Source of the DNA: an uncultured Duodenibacillus sp.
GTDB lineage: Bacteria > Pseudomonadota > Gammaproteobacteria > Burkholderiales > Burkholderiaceae_F
NCBI GenBank assembly: GCA_944388865.1
Contig: CALXKM010000007.1
Location: 1 to 62,608 of the forward strand
Direction: 5' to 3'
DNA: 62,608 nt
The notes under the pieces were generated by a model. That model did not search any database, was not told the origin of the DNA, and saw only the letters and a program-made list of their open reading frames with translations. The first letter of the stretch is position 1. Each line of letters begins with the position of its first letter. Positions 47,872-55,922 of this stretch are shown one piece after another. The position numbers and the translations under genes were made by a program.

Positions 47872-48357
47872 TCAGGCTGCTCTTTGCGCCGCAGGCATCG
47901 CCGCAAGCGCATACTTGTCAACGACCTGCGCCATTGCTCGGCGAACCGACTGCTGCGTTGCCCCTTCGAGCACAATCTCGCGGCGTATCACGCGATAGAT
48001 TGCACGATAAAACACCGTTGCTGCCTGCACCATCAAAATGCGCGGATTGTCGGGCTCAGATAGATCTGCGCCAAAAAGCTGCGAAAAAAACTCCTCGTCG
48101 ACCGAAGCAAGACTTCTCGCGCAAGGCCATCCGCTCCAGTTGTGCGCAGGAGCAAATTCCGGATTTTCTCCCATCAACGCACGAGCCAAATGCTTGGCAA
48201 GCGCATCGTCCATGTCGCGGGCTCTGTCGGCGGTCATCTTTCCCGAAGAGACGCTCGCCAAGCGAAACAAAACCTCCTCGGCCGCCATTTCAAACAAACC
48301 TCGGACGACTTTCGGATCTGCCATGGAAGGCTTAGCCGTCTGCTCTTTAGAACTCAC
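47872..48357 (-). CDS. Unknown protein, paralogue array member 2
   Basis: A 161-residue protein of unknown function with the same pattern as its neighbours: helix VVRGLFEMAAEEVLFRL, loop LMGENPEFAPAHNWSG, helix region and AATVFYRAIYRVI. I choose the GTG at 48357 because GGAGG sits right before it; it overlaps the end of member 3 by 11 bp, indicating translational coupling. An internal ATG at 48324 has a poor site. The C-terminus ends in an Ala-rich helix and lacks the Trp motif of the others. Confidence 0.68.
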   Translation of the reverse strand: MSSKEQTAKPSMADPKVVRGLFEMAAEEVLFRLASVSSGKMTADRARDMDDALAKHLARALMGENPEFAPAHNWSGWPCARSLASVDEEFFSQLFGADLSEPDNPRILMVQAATVFYRAIYRVIRREIVLEGATQQSVRRAMAQVVDKYALAAMPAAQRAA

Positions 48358-49000
48358 GGTCAACCTCCGAAAAAAACTCCTTCTTCGGATCTTCGCCGGA
48401 CAAAAGGCTATTGACCAATTCCGCAGGCAGCTCCGAAGAATCGTTTGAAAGAATTTCCGACCACTTGACGCAAAGCTTGGATATTTGAAGCATTGCGCTC
48501 TGCATGATTGCCTCTTCGTCTTCGGATTGCTCGTTTTGCACCGATTCAATCAAAGCATTAATTGTCTTTTGAACAAAAATCCCCAAAACAGAAATAAGAG
48601 CCAAACGGCCTTCTCGGGCAAGCTCCTCCGAATTGCCGTAAATGCAATAGAGCTCCATGGCAAACATGCTTCGCAGCTTTTCGCCCAGGGCCTCCGGAGA
48701 AAGTCTTGAACTTGATTGAAGTTCTTCATCTTCGCAATTGATGAAAATATCACTCAGGAAACGAGTCCAGTCCTCATGCACTTCTATGAGCGCGTCATTG
48801 CTCTCTTGACTAAATGAATCCTCAGCCATGATATTGGCAACATCACGAAAAATCTCGTTCGCAACAGAATTCAAAAGCAAAAACACTTCTGCACGGATCC
48901 CCAAATCCAAAGGCTTAGACTCAGCTTGTTTTTTATGCTTCTTCTTCATTTTTATTTTCGAAAGTTTTTTTAACGCAGCTCTTTGAACTTGCCGCCACAT
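48347..49000 (-). CDS. Unknown protein, paralogue array member 3
   Basis: A protein of about 217 residues with a strongly basic N-terminus (MWRQVQRAALKK and a Lys-rich run) and a helical body. It ends like member 4: compare KLCVKWSEILSNDSSELP here with EFCAKWSEILSNSSEPLP there. A central LGEKLRSMFAMELY matches LGRRLRARFALELL. The start is uncertain (49000 or 48949, neither with a strong SD). Its 3' end overlaps member 2. Confidence 0.68.
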   Translation of the reverse strand: MWRQVQRAALKKLSKIKMKKKHKKQAESKPLDLGIRAEVFLLLNSVANEIFRDVANIMAEDSFSQESNDALIEVHEDWTRFLSDIFINCEDEELQSSSRLSPEALGEKLRSMFAMELYCIYGNSEELAREGRLALISVLGIFVQKTINALIESVQNEQSEDEEAIMQSAMLQISKLCVKWSEILSNDSSELPAELVNSLLSGEDPKKEFFSEVDREF

Positions 49001-49031
49001 TGAGATTTCTTTGGCCGAGACCTTGCTTTGC

Positions 49032-49562
49032 CTAGCCTGAAATGGAAGGCTGCGGCAGCGGCTCGGAAGAATTCGACAGGATCTCGGACCACTTTGCACA
49101 GAATTCATGCAGCTTGCGGCCCTGCGCCTCGATATCCTCGGCGTCTTCACGAATAAAATGCAAAGCAAGCTCGCGCATCTCGCTTACCATCTGGATCATG
49201 CCGAAATACACAACCATCTCATCTTCGGCAAAAAGTTCGGCATCCTCCGCATTAAGCGAAAGAAGCTCTAAGGCAAAGCGTGCGCGAAGCCGCCGGCCCA
49301 GAGGAGCTCCGTTCCAGCTCTTGCTCGGAATCGTCATCCGCGAATCGACTCCGGTAAAGACCTCATTGAGGTGCACAACAACGGCGGCATCATGCTCGGC
49401 CACTATCTCATAAGGAAACTCTTCACTATCTTCCGAGGCAATCAAAGCCGAAGCCGTCTGCTCAACATATATGTCAAAGTACGCCATCAATAGGCCGTAC
49501 ACATCCACTCTGTTGGTGAGATCTGCCTTTTTGAATTTTCCCTTGCTGCGGTTGCTCTTCAC
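49032..49562 (-). CDS. Unknown protein, paralogue array member 4 (first in order)
   Basis: A 176-residue unknown protein starting at a GTG preceded by GGAAGAG, 39 bp after the SPFH gene stop. N-terminus is basic (KSNRSKGKFKK). Shared core: helix VYGLLMAYFDIYVEQTA, loop VFTGVDSRMTI with SWNGAPLGRRLRARFALELL, and the terminal CAKWSEILS motif. No signal peptide or membrane segment, so it is cytoplasmic. Its position makes it the first of four paralogues behind qmcA. Confidence 0.7.
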   Translation of the reverse strand: MKSNRSKGKFKKADLTNRVDVYGLLMAYFDIYVEQTASALIASEDSEEFPYEIVAEHDAAVVVHLNEVFTGVDSRMTIPSKSWNGAPLGRRLRARFALELLSLNAEDAELFAEDEMVVYFGMIQMVSEMRELALHFIREDAEDIEAQGRKLHEFCAKWSEILSNSSEPLPQPSISG

Positions 49563-49601
49563 GACGCTCTTCCTTTATAGGCCAATACTCAAAAATTCCA
49601 G

Positions 49602-50567
49602 CTAGGAAGCCGATTGAGAAGGAATGCGCGGCGCTGCAGTCTTCTGAGCGCCCTGCGTTCCCTTGACGATCGTCATGGCCGAAGTCACAAGACTTGTAAT
49701 GTCGCCGAGATTTGCCGGCACCACCAACGTGTTGCCCTGCTTGGCAAGCTGTCCGAAAGCCTCAACGTACTTCTCGGCCACTTGCAGATTGGCCGCATTC
49801 ATGCCGCCGGGCGCATTGGTTGCTTCTGCCACCATGCGCAGAGCTTCTGCCGTTGCCTGAGCAATGGCAAGCGTAGCGGCCGCCTGGCCTTGCGCCTTGT
49901 TGATTTCAGCCTGCTTTTCGCCTTCAGATTCTGCAATAGCGGCCTCTCTTGCGCCGGTAGCCAAGTTGATCTGTTCGAGCTTCTTGCCTTCTGAGGCCGC
50001 AACGACTGCTCTTTTTTCGCGCTCAGCCGTAATCTGCTGCTGCATAGCCTGAAGAATGACTGCCGGAGGCGTTAAATCCTTGATTTCGTAGCGCAGCACC
50101 TTCACGCCCCAGTTAAGCGCAGCTTCGTCAATGGCAGAAACCACCGACCGGTTGATCATGTCTCGTTCTTCAAAGGTCTTGTCAAGCTCCATGCGGCCAA
50201 CAACACTTCTTAAGGTTGTCTGGGCAAGCTGCGTGATGGCAATGATGTAGTTGCTTGTTCCATAGCTCGCTCGGCGCGGATCCGTGACCTGAAAAAAGAG
50301 AACGCCGTCAACAGTCAGCTGCGTATTGTCCTTGGTAATGCACACCTGACTTGGAGTATCAAGCGGCACTTCCTTGAGGCTGTGCTTGTAGGCGACGCGA
50401 TCAATAAAAGGAATAATGATGTTGAGCCCCGGATTCAAAACACTGTGAAACTTACCCAAACGCTCCACTACCCAGGCGTTTTGCTGCGGCACGACCTTGA
50501 CGCACTGCGTCAGAAAAACTGCAGCCAGCACGACGAAGACGAGCGAAAAAATTAAAAAGTTCGACAT
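49602..50567 (-). CDS. qmcA: SPFH/band-7 membrane protein QmcA
   Basis: A 321-residue stomatin-like protein with one N-terminal membrane anchor (residues about 4-24), an SPFH domain (VPQQNAWVVERLGKFHSVL, then GLNIIIPFIDRVAYKH) and a long Ala/Glu-rich coiled coil (ITAEREKRAVVAASEGKK). SPFH proteins form large membrane cages or microdomains and often work with NfeD proteins and FtsH. NfeD is directly upstream. AAGGA precedes the ATG. A hairpin (50584-50621) lies in the short gap to nfeD. Confidence 0.93.
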   Translation of the reverse strand: MSNFLIFSLVFVVLAAVFLTQCVKVVPQQNAWVVERLGKFHSVLNPGLNIIIPFIDRVAYKHSLKEVPLDTPSQVCITKDNTQLTVDGVLFFQVTDPRRASYGTSNYIIAITQLAQTTLRSVVGRMELDKTFEERDMINRSVVSAIDEAALNWGVKVLRYEIKDLTPPAVILQAMQQQITAEREKRAVVAASEGKKLEQINLATGAREAAIAESEGEKQAEINKAQGQAAATLAIAQATAEALRMVAEATNAPGGMNAANLQVAEKYVEAFGQLAKQGNTLVVPANLGDITSLVTSAMTIVKGTQGAQKTAAPRIPSQSAS

Positions 50568-50583
50568 TTTCCTTTTTCCTTAA

Positions 50584-50621
50584 TTTTGGGAGAGGCGAGT
50601 TTTTCTCCTCTTTTCCCAAAA
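50584..50621 (-). other. Hairpin between nfeD and qmcA
   Basis: TTTTGGGA plus GAGG pair with CCTC plus TCCCAAAA. No T-run follows in the minus direction, so it is more likely an mRNA stability or processing stem than a terminator. It sits just upstream of the qmcA ribosome-binding site. Confidence 0.45.
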
Positions 50622-50634
50622 CTCTACACAGTCT

Positions 50635-51123
50635 TTATGGATTTACCGCACGCACGACGAGTCTAGATCCGTCAACGCGAACGATTTCATGAATTCCAGC
50701 CTTGCTCGGTTCGCCGGACTCTGTTACAGCGCGCCATTGCGCACCACGGTAATCAACAAGAGCAGAACCGTCGCTTTCCCATTTCTGCACGTTGACTCGC
50801 TGACCAACGTCGGCATTTTGAAGCGCATCAGCTTCATGTTCAGCACTTTCGCCTGCGAGCTTCAAGCGCCGCACCAAAAGGCCTCCGACAATCATGGCCG
50901 CGGCAAAAGCGCTCAACTGCCAAGCCGCAGAAAGCTCTGCCCATGCGGCAGCAGCTGCCAACAGGCACGCGACTGCTGCCACAAGCAGATAAAAGGTTCC
51001 GACCAGAATTTCAGCTGCGCCCAGAATCAGTCCGACGACAAGCCAAAGAACCTCGGGGGAAACAAAAGTAAAAACTTCCTGCATGTTCTGCATCCATTGA
51101 CAAACGTTGGTTGAGCCGATCAC
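50635..51123 (-). CDS. NfeD family membrane protein
   Basis: A 162-residue short NfeD (YbbK type) with two or three N-terminal membrane segments (about 20-85) and a C-terminal OB-fold (VGQRVNVQKWESDGSALVDYRGAQW). Short NfeD proteins partner SPFH proteins such as QmcA. A GTG start at 51123 overlaps the stop codon of the antiporter gene by one base; an ATG ten codons later is an alternative. Overlap suggests the three genes are co-translated. Confidence 0.88.
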   Translation of the reverse strand: MIGSTNVCQWMQNMQEVFTFVSPEVLWLVVGLILGAAEILVGTFYLLVAAVACLLAAAAAWAELSAAWQLSAFAAAMIVGGLLVRRLKLAGESAEHEADALQNADVGQRVNVQKWESDGSALVDYRGAQWRAVTESGEPSKAGIHEIVRVDGSRLVVRAVNP

Positions 51124-52880
51124 TAATGGGCGCCGGCAGCCGCTGCAGACGCCTTGTCTTCGTCTTCCTCATCCGGCGCATAAGCATTCACAATTCTGGC
51201 TGAAATAAAGTTGGAAATGCTCTCAACGTCATTCCATACATTCGTGATGCCTTCTTTTCTAAGGTGTTCTGCTTCAGCAGTGGAACTAGCGCGCACGTAA
51301 ATCTGAATCTCCGGATTGAGCTGCTTGGCCATATCAACGGCTTTGAGAGCTTTGACGGCATCAAGATCGGTAATGACTAGAATGGAGGCCGTCACGATAT
51401 GCGCCTGCACAAGAACCATGGGGTCGGTCGGATCACCGCCGATGACCGCCATGCCTGCCTTGCGCATGTCTTCCACCACGCTTGTATCCTCAACAATCGA
51501 CACCATCGGGATGTCCTGCGCCTTCAAATCCTTAACCACGCGCTTGGTAACCGAGCCCGATCCTACGAGAATCGTCTGACCGGCCAAAACGCGCCTAGAC
51601 GTTTCCTTGGGAAGCACAGAGTATGGATCAGTGACCATGGCCGCCGCTCGGGCCCAGGCAAAATAGCGCACGGCAAGCCTTCGCACCGTCGGAATCATGG
51701 CGAACATGAAGGGGTTGAAGGCAATCGACAAAATGGAAGCCGCCACGATCATGCTGAGCACAACTTCGTCGACCATGCCAAGTGCAATGCCTTGCGCTGC
51801 CAAAATGAACGAAAATTCGCCGATCTGCGCCAAGGCCGCACCGACATTGAGCGATGTGTGCAGCGGGTAGCGCAGAAAATGCACCAGCAAAAAGGCTGTG
51901 ATTGACTTGCCGAACATGATAATGGCAAGCATCGTCAAAATGCCCAGGGGCTCATTGATGAGCACATGCCAATCAAGCATCATCCCGACGCCCACGAAAA
52001 AGAGCACGGAAAAAGCGTCCTGAAGCGGCAGCGAATCGTGAGCAGCTCTTCGGGCGTAAGGACTCTCGCGCAGCACCATGCCGGCAAAAAACGCCCCCAG
52101 TGCAAAGCTCACTTCAAAAACAACCGCAGCGCCAAAGGCAATGCCGATGCTTGCAAAAAGCACAAAAAGCGTAAAGAGCTCGCGAGAACCGGTCTTTGCT
52201 ACCTTCCAAAGCGCCCAAGGAATGAGCTTTCGTCCAACCAAGAGCATGACGGCAACAAACGCGACGACTCGAAGCAATGTCGAGCCGATGATGTAGAGCA
52301 TCTGAGAAATCGACATGGGCTCAGAGGCCTGTCCTGGCTCTGCACCCACCCCGAGAATTGCCGCAATCGGAGGCAGCAGCACGAGAATAAGCACGGTGGC
52401 AATGTCTTCCACCACAAGCCAGCCCACGGAAATCTGGCCGTCTACGGTGTTGAGATGCCCGTGCAGCTCCAGAGCCTTGAGAAGCACAACAGTTGAAGCG
52501 CAGGACAAACACAGGCCAAAAATCAACGCAGCGCTCAGCTCCCAGTGCCAAACATACATGGCAAAACACAGTCCCAGCACCGTTGCAATCGACATCTGCA
52601 AAACCGCTCCGGGAATTGCGATGTGCCTAACCTTGAGCAGATCTTGAATCGAGAAATGAAGCCCAACGCCAAACATCAAAAGAATAACGCCAAGCTCCGA
52701 GAGCTGACTGGCAAGCTCCATGTCAGCAACGGGACCAGGCGTATGACCACTGCAAAGGATGCCCGCGAAAAGATAGCCGACAAGCGCTGGAAAGCGCAGC
52801 CTTTCAGCAAAATAGCCAAAGACAAGGGCCAGACCAAAAGCAAGTGCTAGGGTGGAAATAAGCGGCAGCGTGTGGTCCAT
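51123..52880 (-). CDS. ybaL: Monovalent cation:proton antiporter, YbaL/Kef type (CPA2)
   Basis: A CPA2 antiporter of 585 residues with about 12 membrane segments (HTLPLISTLALAFGLAL, then GVILLMFGVGLHFS and VVEDIATVL) and a C-terminal Rossmann RCK/TrkA-N domain (QTILVGSGSVTKRVV, then VVIGGDPTDPM-like AVIGGDPTDPM). It matches YbaL more than KefB or KefC and lacks their glutathione-linked features. Probably K+/H+ exchange. I start at MDHTLPLIS (52880); three codons further upstream is another ATG. Its stop overlaps nfeD. Confidence 0.9.
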   Translation of the reverse strand: MDHTLPLISTLALAFGLALVFGYFAERLRFPALVGYLFAGILCSGHTPGPVADMELASQLSELGVILLMFGVGLHFSIQDLLKVRHIAIPGAVLQMSIATVLGLCFAMYVWHWELSAALIFGLCLSCASTVVLLKALELHGHLNTVDGQISVGWLVVEDIATVLILVLLPPIAAILGVGAEPGQASEPMSISQMLYIIGSTLLRVVAFVAVMLLVGRKLIPWALWKVAKTGSRELFTLFVLFASIGIAFGAAVVFEVSFALGAFFAGMVLRESPYARRAAHDSLPLQDAFSVLFFVGVGMMLDWHVLINEPLGILTMLAIIMFGKSITAFLLVHFLRYPLHTSLNVGAALAQIGEFSFILAAQGIALGMVDEVVLSMIVAASILSIAFNPFMFAMIPTVRRLAVRYFAWARAAAMVTDPYSVLPKETSRRVLAGQTILVGSGSVTKRVVKDLKAQDIPMVSIVEDTSVVEDMRKAGMAVIGGDPTDPMVLVQAHIVTASILVITDLDAVKALKAVDMAKQLNPEIQIYVRASSTAEAEHLRKEGITNVWNDVESISNFISARIVNAYAPDEEDEDKASAAAAGAH

Positions 52881-53072
52881 ACGCAACAAACCAAGCTAAA
52901 GGAAGAAAATTTTTTCGAACTTGCCTAGTTTACTATCACGTGTGCGTATTGTGTCGTCTTTTGTCGCCAAAATTTTCGATCTGGCAGGCAAATGTTGAAA
53001 ATTTTTTGTTCATTGACATTTCTCTTTCTCGCCCGCACTGCATGAGGTTGTTCAAAACGTCTTTACTTAGAG

Positions 53073-53109
53073 AAAATTTGGGCGGAGCACCGCATCCAGG
53101 ACTCCGCCC
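53073..53109 (-). terminator. Rho-independent terminator of the autotransporter gene
   Basis: On the minus strand GGGCGGAG and CTCCGCCC pair around a 15-nt loop, followed by AAATTTT. It lies 27 nt past the autotransporter stop codon. Confidence 0.8.
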
Positions 53110-53135
53110 ACAGAGTGCTGAAAAACACTCAACAG

Positions 53136-54824
53136 CTAGAAGATATAGTTGACGCGCCCCGACACAAGCCAGGTATCAGCAACATTGCTTCCCGAACTCT
53201 TTTCAACGTCAAGCTGAATACCGAGACGATCGGTCCAGTTGTAGAAGCCGCCGATGCCATAGTTGGCCCACGTATCAGCATCCCCCCAGACCAGCCCCAG
53301 ACGGTGAGCATCGTTGTCGCTGAGCATGGCATGCTGTCCATCCGTAAACTGATGCAGCATATCGGCTCTGACGTAAATCTCTCCGGTGCTCGACTCCGAA
53401 TGAATTGCCTTGCCCAAACGCAAGCCAACGCGTCCAATCAAGCTGGAATCTTGCTCGACATCCATGCGCATGCCTCGCTGCACGCTGTAGTCATATCCGC
53501 CAAGATAAGCTCCTTGCACTTGAAGCTGCGGCTCAACAAAGAATCCTGCAGGAGCATCAAATTTGTAGCCATACTCAGCAGAAACAGCTGCATAGTTCTG
53601 ACCAAAACTGCCGGAAGTCGGTCGATTTCCCAGAGCATTGTTGAGTGAAAACTCATTGTTGATATGCCCCATGCGCGCAACGACATCAACATAGTGGCCG
53701 CCGTTTTCGTACGTGCCATAGACTGCAGCCTCATAGCGCTCCATGTCGCTTGTTCCATTGACGTCGTTGAAATCAACATCGCCGTCCATAAAGGAAAAGC
53801 TTGCACCAAGACGCAGATTTTCGGTTAAAGAGCCCTCTGCCCCCACATAGACCGTGTTGACATCAGACGCATAGCTGCCTTTGGCTCCGAGCTGACCGTG
53901 TTGGTACCTCACCCACAAGCCTGATCGATTTTGGCTATCAGCAAATACAGCCTCTCTCAAACGACGGTCATGGCGATCGAGCTGGATAGCCGCGTCGTAG
54001 CTTGCGTAGCCTGCCGAGCGCATGCCGACAGTTGAAGCAGATTCAGACAAGGTTACACGTTCGATAAACCAATACTTGCTATCGAGCAATTCATAATTAT
54101 CCAAAACCTTGTGTCCCTCTCCGTCTCCAAAGGAACTGTCAGCTTTGTTGTACTCGCTTTCTGCAAATTGCTTCGCCTGCTCCTGCGTCGTTATCTCGGC
54201 CGAATTGATTTGCAACTCATAATCGTAAAGGGTTTCCCCATAGAAATTCATTTTGTCTGCAAAAGTAATATTTGCAGCATCTTTTCCCGTCCAAGCAAAT
54301 GCGAGAGTATTATCTTTGCTGATATTATCTAAATTAGGCAAATTGTAAGGTTCAATATAATGAATCTTCTTTTCCGTCTCAGATGTGGACTCTACATAGA
54401 TCATATCGCTTTTGCTCTTATCATCTACATCAAGATCCAAACGAAATACGCCCTCACTGCCTCTTAAATTTCCAATACGGACATAGTCGTGTTCTACCCA
54501 ATTGCCATCATTTCCGCCTGTTAATTTGTAATACAATGACTCTCCAGCATACTTAATTTCTTTCCATTTATTTTTAAGATCGTCATCAAACAAATTGACA
54601 ATTCCGCCATCAAGAAGTTCAATGTTTGAAATACGCTTCTGCACGGGCGTAACAGATACAGTAACAGACATATTCCATATATCCTCCGTTACCTGAATTA
54701 CGTCAGAACTACCTATGTAACTCCATTGCGCCCCATTAGCAAAAGAAAGGCTTAATTCATTATGTGCTTTGTTTAAATATTCTTTTATCTCTGACTTGAT
54801 TTGGGTCAAAAACTGATCTGCCAT
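53136..54824 (-). pseudogene. Autotransporter, C-terminal part with beta-barrel (frameshifted)
   Basis: A 562-codon reading frame whose last 280 or so residues are an autotransporter beta-barrel: NRSGLWVRYQHGQLGAKG, alternating strands, and a terminal Phe in VNYIF, the outer-membrane insertion signal. The first half is passenger-like. It has no signal peptide, so alone it cannot reach the outer membrane. It overlaps, in another frame, the upstream fragment 54760-55653 that does have one. A single-base change in the A8 run at 54831-54838 would join them into a protein of about 838 residues. Confidence 0.85.
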
Positions 54825-55653
54825 CTCTGATTTTTTTTACACTAATTGCAATATTTTGCAAAGACATATCTTGCCAAGTTTGCTCATCACCAAACCAATA
54901 GGAATCCTCACCGGAAAAAGCCCCTTTAACCGTGGAACTTGTATGTGGAACTATTGTCATTGTTTCTTCATTCAAAGCCGGCTTCTCCATAAAGTCAATA
55001 TTCCCAACCAGCTGATTGTTTATGGATTTGATATTTACACAACCACCTTTCTTTGCCGTTATCAAATCCGGCTTCGCCGCAATCGTCCAGGCCCGTGTAG
55101 TCGTCCCCTCGAGTCCTACATCTATTATTCCACCTTGATCGGCATAGAAAAGATTTGCTCCAATCGTCGTCAACTGATCTTCCGGCGAAAGATCATGTTC
55201 AGTAATAATATCTACGTTCCCATTTAATTTAAGAGAGGATCCTGATCCTGAAACACGGAAAACATAGGTGCCTGGATCTCCTCCATCTCCCTTATCCTGA
55301 TCATCCTTATGACCATCGGATACCGATGAAATCTTTGAGTCTCCATTTATTTGAACAGAAGCACCTTTTTCTATATTAATGAAAAACTGACTTCCTGAAA
55401 TAGTAGGTGTAATTTCTGCTTCTATTCCATCAAATATTTCATTGTCAGAAGCGCTGTACGAATTTTTATCCTTCCAACCAAATAAATCATCTCCCTGCGG
55501 CGGCATCAATACGGCGGATTGAACAGGCAATGAAAAAAGTCCAACAACCATCATGCTCGAGGCGCTGACTCTGAAGATTTTTACTTTCATATTCATTTCA
55601 GCACGAAGAATATTTCTTTTTTTCATATTAATCATCTTGATTAGAAAATTCAT
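54760..55653 (-). pseudogene. Autotransporter, N-terminal part with signal peptide (frameshifted)
   Basis: A 297-codon frame beginning with an export signal (best seen from the internal Met of MKVKIFRVSASS; cleavage near PVQSA), followed by passenger sequence with beta-helix-like short repeats (ASVQINGDSKISSV, then SSLKLNGNVDI). After the A8 run it continues 23 codons out of phase (IRDGRSVFDPNQV) and stops. Start choice between several Met codons is uncertain, with no clear SD. Base composition is more AT-rich than neighbours, suggesting transfer or rapid evolution. Confidence 0.8.
54831..54838 (-). repeat. A8 homopolymer at the autotransporter frameshift
   Basis: A run of eight A on the coding strand, directly after SV in the N-terminal frame. 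With eight A the reading frame runs to a stop after 23 codons; with seven A it enters the long frame encoding the beta-barrel. In the barrel frame a TAA lies just before the run, so the switch must occur within it. Confidence 0.9.
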
Positions 55654-55834
55654 CTAAAAACAATCAAACATCAACAACTTAATGATCTTTGATTTCCTCC
55701 TTCAATGTGCTGAATTTTTAGCAAACCTTACGAATGTTTTATAAGCACTCCTCCATTCGGATGAATCTTTATTGCAACAGACTAGAATTCCCTAATCTCG
55801 TATCTACCACCCTCCTATAAATATCTTTTCAAAT

Positions 55835-55878
55835 AAAAATCGGGCGGCTCAAAGATCTTTTGATCCTCAAACCGCCCG
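55835..55878 (-). terminator. Rho-independent terminator of the rpsU-rpoD operon
   Basis: On the minus strand CGGGCGGTT and AGCCGCCCG form the outer stem and GATC/GATC the inner stem, followed by ATTTTTA. It lies 45 nt past rpoD. A second small hairpin, GTCTGAA/TTCAGAC, lies between. Confidence 0.9.
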
Positions 55879-55922
55879 AAGGCTTTGTCTGAATACTTTC
55901 AGACAGTATCTTTCTCGATTTT

